Shown in pieces: positions 6,951 through 14,212 of a stretch of 20,640 nucleotides of DNA. This DNA is from Ga0077530 sp035565975 (lineage in GTDB: Bacteria; Pseudomonadota; Alphaproteobacteria; Rhizobiales; Hyphomicrobiaceae). A program made the position numbers and the translations under genes. A model generated the notes under the pieces. It did not search any database, was not told the DNA's origin, and saw only the letters and a list, made by a program, of their open reading frames with translations. The first letter of the stretch is position 1, and every line of letters starts with the position of its first letter. Where the stretch lies: contig DATMRT010000123.1 in the NCBI GenBank assembly GCA_035565975.1, positions 1-20,640 of the forward strand, in the 5' to 3' direction.

Positions 6951-8335
6951 GCCGGCTGATCGTCGCCTCCAACCGCGTTGCGGACATCGACAAGGCCGTG
7001 CAGTCGGGCGGCCTTGCGGTCGCGCTCGAGGATGCGCTTCAGCGTGGGCGCGGCCTTTGGTTCGGCTGGGACGGCACGACCGTCGACGAGGACGCCTCGC
7101 TCGGTATCAAGCTGCAGCAGCACAACGGCATTCGGACGGCGACCATTCCGCTCACGCGGCGTGACTACGAGGAGTACTATCTCGGCTTTTCCAACCGCGC
7201 CTTGTGGCCGACTTTCCACTACCGCCTCGATCTCGCGCACTTCGAGCACGCTTTCGTCGATGGCTACCGTCGGGTCAACCAGAGGCTCGCACAGTCTCTC
7301 GCGGCGCTCATCGAGCCCAATGACCTGATCTGGGTGCACGACTATCATCTGATGCCGCTGGCCGAGGAACTGCGCCAGCAGGGTGTGAAGGACAAGATCG
7401 GCTTCTTCCTGCACATTCCCTTTCCCTCGCCCGATTTCTTCTCCGCCATTCCCGAGCACGCATGGCTGGCGAAGGTCATGTTCTCGTACGACGTCGTCGG
7501 CTTTCAGACGTCGGGCGATACGGCAAACTTCATTCGCTATGTGGTCGAGAATTTGGATGCCGAGATTGTCGGAAATGATCGCGTGCGAGCTTTCGGCAGG
7601 ACCATCACGGCGCGTGCCTTTCCGATCGGGATCGATCCCGATTCCGTCTTCGAGATGGCGCATACGCCCGAGGCTGACGCGCACATGGCGCGCCTGCAGC
7701 GCCGCAGCATGGCGAACATGTTCGTCCTTGGCGTCGACCGCCTCGATTACACGAAGGGCCTCCCTGGGCGCATGCGCGCTTTCAGGCGTCTTCTCGAGCT
7801 CTATCCCGACTTGCGCAAGCGGGTGACCATGATGCAGATCGCGCCGCCGACACGTGAGGAAGTGGAGGCCTATACCGACATTCGCCAGGAGCTCGAGGGC
7901 CTTTCGGGCTCGATCAATGGCGAGTTCGGTGACTTCGACTGGACGCCTGTGCGCTACATCCATCGCGCCATTCCGCGCGCGACGCTCGCTGCGCTCTTTC
8001 GGGCGAGCCAGGTCGGTCTGGTCACGCCGCTCCGCGACGGCATGAATCTCGTTGCCAAGGAATACGTCGCCTCCCAGGATCCCGAGGACCCGGGCGTGCT
8101 GGTCCTGTCCAAGTTTGCGGGCGCGGCCGAGGATCTGGTGGAGGCCATCGCGGTCAATCCCTATGACACGGACGAGGTGGCGGAGGCTCTTCATACGGCC
8201 CTCACCATGCCGGCCGCCGAGCGCCGCGAGCGCTACGAGAGCCTGATCGTGCGCGTCAGGACGAACAACGTGGAGCGCTGGCGCGAGGCCTTTCTCGACG
8301 CGCTCAAGGAGGCGTCGCCGGAGGACGCATCATGA
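6947..8335 (+). CDS. otsA: Alpha,alpha-trehalose-phosphate synthase (GT20)
   Basis: This 462-residue GT-B glycosyltransferase transfers glucose from a nucleotide sugar (usually UDP-glucose) to glucose-6-phosphate, giving trehalose-6-phosphate. Motifs in order are the N-terminal IVASNRV with Arg10, GGLAVAL at 21-27, HDYHLMPL at 131-138, GFFLHIPFPS, PIGIDPDSV, VDRLDYTKG at 263-271 (Arg265 and Lys270 are the nucleotide-sugar phosphate ligands in the family), and TPLRDGMNLVAKEYVA near 360. Length and motifs are complete. The ATG at 6947 overlaps the preceding stop as ATGA and has GGGAG upstream, which rules out the longer in-frame extension inside the GH15 gene. Its own stop overlaps the glk start. 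Confidence 0.96.
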   Translation: MSRLIVASNRVADIDKAVQSGGLAVALEDALQRGRGLWFGWDGTTVDEDASLGIKLQQHNGIRTATIPLTRRDYEEYYLGFSNRALWPTFHYRLDLAHFEHAFVDGYRRVNQRLAQSLAALIEPNDLIWVHDYHLMPLAEELRQQGVKDKIGFFLHIPFPSPDFFSAIPEHAWLAKVMFSYDVVGFQTSGDTANFIRYVVENLDAEIVGNDRVRAFGRTITARAFPIGIDPDSVFEMAHTPEADAHMARLQRRSMANMFVLGVDRLDYTKGLPGRMRAFRRLLELYPDLRKRVTMMQIAPPTREEVEAYTDIRQELEGLSGSINGEFGDFDWTPVRYIHRAIPRATLAALFRASQVGLVTPLRDGMNLVAKEYVASQDPEDPGVLVLSKFAGAAEDLVEAIAVNPYDTDEVAEALHTALTMPAAERRERYESLIVRVRTNNVERWREAFLDALKEASPEDAS

Positions 8336-9276
8336 CGCGCCGCCGGATTGTCGCGGATGTGGGCGGCACGAACAGCCGCTTCGGCATCAGCGCCGGTCCT
8401 GGCGATCTCGGCGAGGTTCGGATTTATCCGACGTCGGGTGAAGCGGCGTTCACGGACGCGCTAGCGACCTATGTCAGCGATATTGGCGCGCATGTAGCGT
8501 CGGGATGTTGCGACAGCGTATGCATTGCCGCTGCGGGGCCTGTCGATGCGGGCTCGGTACGGCTCACGAACGCTGCGTGGTCCATATCCGCTCGCGAAGT
8601 CTCGCAGTTCCTCGGTGGGGTGCCGGTTGCGCTCGTCAACGATCTCGAAGCCGTCGGTCTTCTTCTGCCGCATCTGCAACCGTCGCAGGTGGCACCCGTC
8701 GGGGATACGGGGAAGGCCGCTCTCACGGGGAACCGCATTGCCGTCAATGTCGGGACGGGCTTCGGCGCGGCAACTGCGGTCCGCTCGGGCGAGGGGCGAT
8801 GGGCCATCGCCGCCGGTGAGGCCGGGCACATGTCGCTTGCGCTCGCATCGGCGGAGGAAGCTGCCGTTCTCGGCTCGGGCGCGACAATCGAAGATTTCGT
8901 ATCGGGCGCGGGCGTCGCGCGCCTCTACGCAGCCCACCTTCAAGAAAAGAAAAGCGAGACCGGCCGCTCGGCTGATGCGATCTTTGCGGCTGTCGGGCGC
9001 GACCCTGCTGCGGCGCGGACGGCTGCGATGCTTTCGAGATTGCTCGGACGTGTTACCGGCGACCTCGTGCTGGCGACAGCGGCCTGGGACGGCGTCTTCC
9101 TTTGCGGCAGTGTTGCGCGGGCGTGGCTCGACATCGCCGATATCAGGGTCTTCCGCTCGGCCTTCGAGAACAAAGGCCCGATGCGTGACCGCATGGCCCG
9201 TGTTCCGACATTTCTGATCAGCCAAGCCGAGCCGGCGCTCATGGGGCTTACGCACGCGGAGGTCGCGGCGCGCTGA
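8332..9276 (+). CDS. glk: Glucokinase (bacterial Glk family)
   Basis: This 314-residue cytoplasmic ATP-dependent glucokinase makes glucose-6-phosphate. The phosphate-1 motif is VADVGGTNSRFG (7-18), glucose contacts and the catalytic Asp104 lie in LVNDLEAVG, and GTGFGAA and AGEAGHM match the phosphate-2 and glucose-binding motifs of the Glk family (not the ROK type). A final LCGSVA segment completes the ATP site. The ATG overlaps the otsA stop (ATGA). Last in the trehalose operon, it would rephosphorylate glucose freed by the GH15 enzyme and supply the acceptor for OtsA. No terminator is recognised after it, and the next promoter begins within five bases of its stop. Confidence 0.94.
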   Translation: MTRRRIVADVGGTNSRFGISAGPGDLGEVRIYPTSGEAAFTDALATYVSDIGAHVASGCCDSVCIAAAGPVDAGSVRLTNAAWSISAREVSQFLGGVPVALVNDLEAVGLLLPHLQPSQVAPVGDTGKAALTGNRIAVNVGTGFGAATAVRSGEGRWAIAAGEAGHMSLALASAEEAAVLGSGATIEDFVSGAGVARLYAAHLQEKKSETGRSADAIFAAVGRDPAAARTAAMLSRLLGRVTGDLVLATAAWDGVFLCGSVARAWLDIADIRVFRSAFENKGPMRDRMARVPTFLISQAEPALMGLTHAEVAAR

Positions 9277-9280
9277 ACCC

Positions 9281-9309
9281 GTGGCATTTGGCTTTCGCTG
9301 CCCTATATC
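9281..9309 (+). promoter_or_regulatory. Probable housekeeping promoter of gdx
   Basis: GTGGCA (9281-9286, four of six matches to TTGACA) and TATATC (9304-9309, four of six to TATAAT) are 17 bp apart. Transcription would begin about 9316, immediately before the first riboswitch hairpin, which supports the assignment. Confidence 0.5.
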
Positions 9310-9317
9310 CTTTCGTG

Positions 9318-9364
9318 CCGGGGACGACCCCGGTCTTGCGTGTCTCGCATCGGGGACGACCCCG
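9318..9364 (+). promoter_or_regulatory. Guanidine-II riboswitch (mini-ykkC)
   Basis: Two GC-rich hairpins with identical ACGA tetraloops are visible: CCGGGG-ACGA-CCCCGG (9318-9333) and CGGGG-ACGA-CCCCG (9351-9364). They are joined by a 17-nt linker. This is the defining architecture of the mini-ykkC class, in which each ACGR loop binds guanidinium and the loops dock together. The second hairpin ends six bases before the ACGGAG ribosome-binding site at 9370-9375. That spacing suggests translational control, with ligand freeing the ribosome-binding site. The gene that follows is gdx/sugE, the commonest partner of this RNA. Confidence 0.93.
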
Positions 9365-9383
9365 CTCAACGGAGATCGTCACC

Positions 9384-9704
9384 ATGGCTTGGGGTTTGCT
9401 CGTCGTCGCCGGCATCCTCGAAATCGGCTGGGCTATCGGCCTCAAATATGCGGACGGGTTCACGCGGCTCTGGCCGTCCGTCTGGACCATCGCGGCCATG
9501 GTCCTCAGCATGTACCTGCTGGCGCTTGCTGCAAGGACGCTGCCCATCGGCACGGCCTATGCTGTCTGGGTCGGGATCGGCGCTGCCGGCGCAATGGTCC
9601 TCGGCATCGTGCTCCTCGGCGAGCCGCGCTCGCTCGCACGGGTGGTCTGCGTGGGTCTTATCGTCGCCGGTGTCATCGGCCTCAAGCTCGTGGACCCGGC
9701 CTAG
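9384..9704 (+). CDS. gdx: Guanidinium exporter of the SMR family (SugE/Gdx)
   Basis: This 106-residue protein has four predicted membrane helices (about 2-20, 30-50, 57-78, 84-103) and the SMR core MAWGLLVVAGILEIGWAIGL. It contains the essential membrane Glu13 and the signature RTLPIGTAYAVWVGIGAAG. These residues mark the SugE/Gdx branch, which works as an antiparallel dimer exchanging protons for guanidinium, rather than the EmrE multidrug branch. The ATG at 9384 has ACGGAG nine bases upstream. Open frame continues upstream through the riboswitch, but that stretch is RNA structure, not protein. Regulation by guanidine follows from the riboswitch. Confidence 0.95.
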   Translation: MAWGLLVVAGILEIGWAIGLKYADGFTRLWPSVWTIAAMVLSMYLLALAARTLPIGTAYAVWVGIGAAGAMVLGIVLLGEPRSLARVVCVGLIVAGVIGLKLVDPA

Positions 9705-9733
9705 TATTTTTGCTCGTTCCGAACCTTTTGGGG

Positions 9734-9760
9734 GGCCCGTCCGACAAAGTCGGGCGGGCC
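9734..9760 (+). terminator. Terminator-like hairpin after gdx
   Basis: GGCCCGTCCGAC (9734-9745) pairs with GTCGGGCGGGCC (9749-9760) around an AAA loop. This is a 12-bp stem with one G-U pair, 30 bp after the gdx stop. There is no U tract on either strand, so Rho-independent termination is uncertain; the stem could simply stabilise the 3' end. Confidence 0.5.
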
Positions 9761-9883
9761 TCTGCCTCCTGTGTGAGCATTAACTGCATCGATCCGGATT
9801 CATGGCATAGGATGGGCAGGCCCGCATATGGCAGGCGGGGAGGGCTCGAGGGTCGGCGGCAAGGATTTTTCCGCTGAACTGAA

Positions 9884-9909
9884 TGAACCAATTTTCATGT
9901 CGCTGCGAC
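9884..9909 (+). promoter_or_regulatory. Candidate ECF-type promoter of the sigma/anti-sigma operon
   Basis: TGAAC (9884-9888) and CGAC (9906-9909) are 17 bp apart and lie 25 bp before the sigma-factor start. This resembles the GAAC...CGAC-type sites of ECF sigma factors, many of which activate their own gene. No second copy was found in the window to confirm it. Confidence 0.35.
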
Positions 9910-9934
9910 AGAGCAAATAGATCCAGGTTGCGCA

Positions 9935-10498
9935 ATGCAGGACCAGACGGACGACCGGACGCTGATCACTCGGATCGCGGGCCAGGACCAGGCGGCACTG
10001 CGGGCGCTGCTCGGACGCCATCAGCTGCGCGTCTACCGGTTCGTGCTGCGTATCGTTCGCCGGGAAGCCGTCGCCGAGGAGGTGACAAATGAGGTTTTTC
10101 TCGAGGCTTGGCGCAGTGCCGGTAGCTACGAGGCCCGATCGTCGGTCGGCACATGGCTGCTCTCGATCGCGCACAACCGCGCGGTCAGCACCATGCGACG
10201 GCGCCGCGAGGAGGCCATCGACGACGAGACGGCCGGCGCGATTGCCGACGACGGTGACGATCCGGAAGTGGCCACGCAGAAGCTCGACAAAGCTGCGCAG
10301 ATGCGCCGATGCATCTCAGCGCTTTCGGCCGAGCACCGCACGATCATCGATCTCGTCTATTACCATGAGAAATCGATCAACGAGGTGAGTGAAATCCTGG
10401 GCATCCCGCTCAATACGGTGAAGACGCGGATGTTCTATGCACGAAAGAAGCTCTCGGAGCTGCTGGCGGCAGCTGGAATAGACAGAGGGTGGCCATGA
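9935..10498 (+). CDS. ECF-family RNA polymerase sigma factor
   Basis: This 187-residue protein has sigma region 2 at about 24-90 (LLGRHQLRVYRFVLRIV, then the EVTNEVFLEAWR core and a TWLLSIAHNRAV segment). A charged linker follows, then region 4 at about 125-180, where LGIPLNTVKTRMFYARKKL is the helix-turn-helix for the -35 element. Regions 1 and 3 are absent, which defines the ECF group. It overlaps the anti-sigma gene by ATGA, the standard pairing that keeps the factor inactive until a signal arrives. The target regulon is unknown; the co-transcribed protease is the obvious first candidate. The Shine-Dalgarno is weak. Confidence 0.94.
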   Translation: MQDQTDDRTLITRIAGQDQAALRALLGRHQLRVYRFVLRIVRREAVAEEVTNEVFLEAWRSAGSYEARSSVGTWLLSIAHNRAVSTMRRRREEAIDDETAGAIADDGDDPEVATQKLDKAAQMRRCISALSAEHRTIIDLVYYHEKSINEVSEILGIPLNTVKTRMFYARKKLSELLAAAGIDRGWP

Positions 10499-11163
10499 GC
10501 GGGATCGACGAACATCTATCAGAGCGCGAGGAGATCGAAATGCTCCTCCCGTGGTACGTGACCGGCAGGCTCGATGCTGCCGACACGGCCCGCGTCGAAG
10601 CTTATCTCGCGCAACATCCGGACATGCTGCACCAGCTCGCGCTCATTGCCGAGGAGCAGACCGTGACCGTCGAGGACAACGAGGCCATCCGGCCGCGCCT
10701 CACCTCGGCGGGGGCGATCGTCGCACGCACACAGGCGCCCGGCAGCGCGATGCGCGCCTGGTTCGACGGTGTCGTGGACAGCGTGAAGGGCCTTTTTCAA
10801 GCGCCGACACCGGGCGCCGTGCGCTGGGCGGCGGCGGCGGCGGCAGTGATCATATGCTTGCAGGCGGCAGCTCTCGGCACATTGCTGACGCAGAATACGG
10901 GCGGCTACCACACGGCCTCGCGACCGGGCATCGAAGGCGAGCAGGCGCCTGTTGCGCTGATCGCCTTCACGGATCGGGCGCCGATCGCCGATATTGCACG
11001 GGTACTGGCGGAGAACCGCCTGCGGGTCGTCGATGGACCGCTGCCGGGCGGCTTCTTCAGCGTCCGCTTCGAGGATCATGCGACGGGTGAGGAGCAGAAG
11101 AAGCGTTTTGATGCAATTCTCGCGCGCAAGGATCTCATAAGGGCGGTGATGACGGGTCACTGA
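10495..11163 (+). CDS. Membrane-anchored anti-sigma factor
   Basis: This 222-residue protein has an N-terminal cytoplasmic anti-sigma-type helical segment (LLPWYVTGRLDAADTARVEAYLAQHP, about 17-42). It lacks the His-Cys-Cys zinc ligands of classic ZAS domains. One membrane helix lies at about 107-132 (WAAAAAAVIICLQAAALGTLL), and a periplasmic domain follows at about 152-220. The periplasmic part has an alternating strand-helix pattern (PVALIAF, IADIARVLAENRLRVVDGP, GFFSVRF, FDAILARKDLIRAVM). This looks like a small ferredoxin-like fold similar to subtilase propeptides; that resemblance is inferred. The ATG at 10495 is chosen for GAGGG about 7 nt upstream and the ATGA overlap. It pairs with the preceding sigma factor and precedes a secreted protease. 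Confidence 0.85.
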   Translation: MSGIDEHLSEREEIEMLLPWYVTGRLDAADTARVEAYLAQHPDMLHQLALIAEEQTVTVEDNEAIRPRLTSAGAIVARTQAPGSAMRAWFDGVVDSVKGLFQAPTPGAVRWAAAAAAVIICLQAAALGTLLTQNTGGYHTASRPGIEGEQAPVALIAFTDRAPIADIARVLAENRLRVVDGPLPGGFFSVRFEDHATGEEQKKRFDAILARKDLIRAVMTGH

Positions 11164-11215
11164 GGACGTGCATTTATCGCCTTCGCCCGGCCGTGAAGCA
11201 GAGTGGATACGTGCC

Positions 11216-12859
11216 ATGGTCTCGATCTCGAGTTTTCGCACGATCGCTTTCGGTGCCCTCATCGCGGCCCTGGGATTGGCCGCGCATTCCGAGGCAGAGG
11301 CGCAAGGCCGCCAGCGGGGCACCGTCGGACGCGATGGTCCGTCGAGGGGCGGTGGCGGCATCGGCGTGCCATCGGTCGTCCCGAACCTGGTGATCCGCGG
11401 CGTGATCGGCACGCTCGCCAAGCAGAAGGATGACGACGATGACAGGCGCAAGCCTCGTCGTCCGCGCCCGGGAAAGCTGAGCGACGGCAAACACAAACCG
11501 CGCTGCGGCGTTCGTGGGCGCCCGCGCTGCCCCGACAAGACGGCTGACGACAAGAAGCCGACGTGCGGCGTGCGCGGCCGTCCGCCCTGCCCCGGAAAGA
11601 CGGTCAGCGGCGGCGGGCGCATTCCGCCGATCATCCTTCTCCCGACGCCAGGCGGCGGCCGTGACGGACCGCCACCACGCGCCTACGGCACGCGCGAGGA
11701 GCGCGCCGCGCCGGTGCAGACCGGAGCCTCCAATTCCTCAGTGGCGCGCCAGGTGCTCGTTCTGGTCGCTGCAAACCAGCCCGGCGCGACCGAAGGCCAG
11801 ATCGCGCAGGCGCACCGCCTCACCCTGATCAGCAGCGCCGAAGTACCGTTGCTCGAGGCGCGTGCGCAGGTCTATCGGATCAATGACCGGCGTTCGGTGC
11901 AGACGGTGGTCGCCGCGCTGACATCGGACCCGCGCGTGATGCTGGTCCAGCCCAACATGGTCTATCAGCGCCAGAGTGGCGGTGCAGGCGGTGCCGCGCG
12001 CGCTGCGCAGTACGCCCTCGACATGATCGGTGCGGAGAGTGCGCACGAGCTTGCGACTGGACGAGGCGTGAAGGTCGCCGTGATCGACTCCGGCGTCGAT
12101 CAGCGGCATCGCGATCTCGAGGGTGCGGTGAGCGAGGCGTTCGATGCGACGGGAAGCAAGGACGCCGCGCCCGATGTGCATGGTACGGCGATTGCCGGCA
12201 TCATCCGCGCGCGCGGGCTCGTGTCCGGTGTCGCGCCCGATGCGAGTTTGCTCGCGGTGCGTGCGTTCTTTTCCGTGCCGAAGCGCGATTTGCCGGAATC
12301 GACGAGCTTTATCGTGCTGCGCGCACTCGACTGGTCCGTGCAGCACGGCGCGAAGGTCGTCAATCTAAGCTTCAGCGGCGGGCGCGATCCAGTGATGGAG
12401 CGGGCCGTGTCAGCTGCAGTGCAGCGCAATGTCATTCTCGTGGCAGCGGCCGGCAATGGTGGTCCGAAGGCGTCGCCGGCCTATCCGGCTGCGTACCCCG
12501 ACGTCATCGCCGTCACGGCGCTCGACAGCGCCGAGCGTCTCTACGCACACGCCAATCACGGCGAATACATCTCCTTTGCCGCGCCCGGCGTCGACATCCT
12601 GGTTCCGGCACTGAAGAACGGCCATATGTTCATGTCGGGCACGTCGATGGCGGCGGCGTACGTATCGGGCATCATGGCGCTCATGCTCGAGAAGGCGCCG
12701 CAGCTTCGGCCCGAGGATGCGCTGCGCGTTCTCGCCGACACGGCGGAAGACCTTGGAGCACAGGGGCACGACGAGTCGTTCGGCGCCGGCCGCGTCCAGG
12801 CCCGCGCAGCGCTCGATGCGCTCCTCGAACGTGCTCAGGCTGTCGGCGCGCGACAGTAG
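11216..12859 (+). CDS. Exported subtilisin-like serine protease (S8 family)
   Basis: From the ATG at 11216 (547 residues) there is a signal peptide with hydrophobic core FGALIAALGLAAHSEAEAQG. A low-complexity basic/Gly/Pro region with two Cys-containing repeats follows (about 97-129). Next come an inhibitor-I9-like propeptide at about 178-250 and the S8 catalytic domain. The catalytic triad is complete: Asp291 (VIDSGVD), His322 (DVHGTAIAG) and Ser477 (SGTSMAAAY), with oxyanion Asn414 (AAAGNGGP). A GTG at 11168 could add 16 residues, but its GAGGA is too close; the 11216 start gives a cleaner signal peptide. It lies 52 bp after the anti-sigma gene, so it is probably in the same operon and may act on the envelope signal or be the output. 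Confidence 0.93.
   Translation: MVSISSFRTIAFGALIAALGLAAHSEAEAQGRQRGTVGRDGPSRGGGGIGVPSVVPNLVIRGVIGTLAKQKDDDDDRRKPRRPRPGKLSDGKHKPRCGVRGRPRCPDKTADDKKPTCGVRGRPPCPGKTVSGGGRIPPIILLPTPGGGRDGPPPRAYGTREERAAPVQTGASNSSVARQVLVLVAANQPGATEGQIAQAHRLTLISSAEVPLLEARAQVYRINDRRSVQTVVAALTSDPRVMLVQPNMVYQRQSGGAGGAARAAQYALDMIGAESAHELATGRGVKVAVIDSGVDQRHRDLEGAVSEAFDATGSKDAAPDVHGTAIAGIIRARGLVSGVAPDASLLAVRAFFSVPKRDLPESTSFIVLRALDWSVQHGAKVVNLSFSGGRDPVMERAVSAAVQRNVILVAAAGNGGPKASPAYPAAYPDVIAVTALDSAERLYAHANHGEYISFAAPGVDILVPALKNGHMFMSGTSMAAAYVSGIMALMLEKAPQLRPEDALRVLADTAEDLGAQGHDESFGAGRVQARAALDALLERAQAVGARQ
11504..11602 (+). repeat. Cys-containing 20-residue-period repeat inside the protease gene
   Basis: Two units encode CGVRGRPRCPDKT (11504-11542) and CGVRGRPPCPGKT (11564-11602), 60 nt apart. 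Eleven of 13 residues match, while the DNA has drifted at several positions. That pattern points to selection on the peptide rather than a fresh duplication. Each unit has two Cys, which could form disulfides once exported. Confidence 0.85.
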
Positions 12860-12863
12860 CGAG

Positions 12864-12879
12864 CGCAGGCCGGCCTGCG
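12864..12879. terminator. Perfect 16-bp palindrome between convergent genes
   Basis: CGCAGGCCGGCCTGCG is fully self-complementary and sits in the 30-bp gap between the protease stop and the flavin oxidoreductase stop. It may serve as a two-way transcription stop, although there is no U tract and no loop, so a short cruciform or protein site is equally possible. Confidence 0.35.
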
Positions 12880-12889
12880 GTGGTAACCT

Positions 12890-14050
12890 TCAGCCAAGGC
12901 CCTTTGACCACGTCGAGGGCTTGCCCTCGAAGGCCGACTTGGCGCGCTTGGCGAGCCAGTAGCGCATGGGCGGCGGCACGAGCAGGAAATCGGGATCGGC
13001 GCCGAGCTTCTGCGCGGCATCCATGGCCCAGTTGGGATTGTACATGAGCTCGCGCGCGAGCGCGATCAGGTCGGCGCGGCCCTCGCGCAGGATCGCCTCG
13101 GCCTGATCGGCGTGCACGATGTGCCCGACGGCCATGGTCTTGATGTCGGCCTCCTTGCGGATCGCTTCCGCATAAGGCACCTGGTAGCCGTACTTCTTCG
13201 AGCGCTCGCCATCCTTAGGCGAGTAGGCGAGCGTGCCGCCCGACGAGCAATCGATAACGTCGACGCCCTTCTCCTTCAGCATCCGCGAGAGCCGTATGCT
13301 CTCTGCCGGCCCCCAGCCCGCATCATCCTCGCAGGAAAGGCGCATGAAGAGCGGTTTCTCCGCTGGCCATAGTGAGCGCACGTGTTCGGCCACTTCGAGC
13401 GCGAAGCGCATTCGGTTCATCTCGTTACCGCCGTACTCGTCGGTGCGCTGGTTGGCGAGCGGTGAGAGGAACTGATGGACGAGATAGCCGTGCGCGGCGT
13501 GGATCTCGACGATGTCGAAACCGGCCTTGTCGGCGCGCACGGCGGCATCGCCCCACTTGCCGACCAGATCACGCACCTCGTTGTGGGAGAGCGCGCGCGG
13601 CACCGGCGCCTTCTCCGAATGCGGCACCGCGCTTGGCGCAACGAGCTCCCAGCCTTCCCAATCGAAAATCTCGGCCTCATCGCCCTTGAGCGGCTTGCCG
13701 CCCTCCCACGGGCGTGACAGGCGCGCCTTGCGGCCCGAGTGTCCGAGCTGGATGGCGGCGACGGCGCCTTGCTGTTTGATGAAGGTTGCGCAGCGCGCGA
13801 GGCCGTCGAGGAAGCTGTCGTCCCAGAGCCCCGTATCGCCGACGGTGCCGCACCCGTTCCGTGCCACCTTGGTCGATTCCATCATGACGAGACCGGCGCC
13901 GCCGGCGGCATAGCGGCCGGCGTTCATGAGATGCCAGTCCGTGACATGGCCCTTCACGGCCGAATACTGGTGCATGGGCGCGACGACGACACGATTCTTG
14001 ACCGTCACGCCGCGTAGCTCGAGCGGCGTGAACAGCATCGGCAAAGTCAT
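12890..14050 (-). CDS. Old Yellow Enzyme family NADH:flavin oxidoreductase (YqjM-like)
   Basis: This 386-residue FMN-dependent TIM-barrel ene-reductase homologue has the N-terminal LFTPLELRGVTVKNRVVVAP, the substrate-binding His pair His184/His187 in IHAAHGYLVHQFLSP, the family motif NQRTDEYGG, and a C-terminal ALARELMYNPNW segment. All are typical of the class III (YqjM) branch. The motif usually read PMCQYS or PMCMYS is PMHQYS here, so the flavin-tuning Cys is His27. Expected activity is NAD(P)H-dependent reduction of activated C=C bonds; the substrate is unknown. The ATG at 14050 is chosen because the barrel begins there and AGAGGA lies upstream. It diverges from another flavin oxidoreductase across a 162-bp gap holding an inverted repeat. 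Confidence 0.92.
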   Translation of the reverse strand: MTLPMLFTPLELRGVTVKNRVVVAPMHQYSAVKGHVTDWHLMNAGRYAAGGAGLVMMESTKVARNGCGTVGDTGLWDDSFLDGLARCATFIKQQGAVAAIQLGHSGRKARLSRPWEGGKPLKGDEAEIFDWEGWELVAPSAVPHSEKAPVPRALSHNEVRDLVGKWGDAAVRADKAGFDIVEIHAAHGYLVHQFLSPLANQRTDEYGGNEMNRMRFALEVAEHVRSLWPAEKPLFMRLSCEDDAGWGPAESIRLSRMLKEKGVDVIDCSSGGTLAYSPKDGERSKKYGYQVPYAEAIRKEADIKTMAVGHIVHADQAEAILREGRADLIALARELMYNPNWAMDAAQKLGADPDFLLVPPPMRYWLAKRAKSAFEGKPSTWSKGLG

Positions 14051-14117
14051 CTCGAATCCTCTCCCCTCGCTCGGCACCTTCGAGACGGCGCTCGCCCCAA
14101 AGGCCATTCCCCCATAT

Positions 14118-14144
14118 GAGCGGTACAGAGAGGGATGACCGCTC
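14118..14144. promoter_or_regulatory. Candidate operator: 7-bp inverted repeat between divergent flavoenzyme genes
   Basis: GAGCGGT (14118-14124) and ACCGCTC (14138-14144) form perfect arms around a 13-bp spacer in the divergent promoter region. The length and symmetry suit a dimeric repressor such as TetR or MarR type, but no regulator gene is adjacent, so this is only a candidate. Confidence 0.4.
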
Positions 14145-14212
14145 CTGCAATCCGCGATAGCCTCGCGTCGGCGGAGAAAGCGTCAAAAACAAGGCAAAAG
14201 AGAGGGGATCTG

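Noticed and set aside
6884..8194. Minus-strand open frame over otsA
   Set aside because: Antisense shadow; otsA motifs and start/stop overlaps on the plus strand are complete.
9288..9383. N-terminal extension of Gdx by 32 codons
   Set aside because: The extension would translate the two riboswitch hairpins; family length and the first membrane helix fix the start at 9384.
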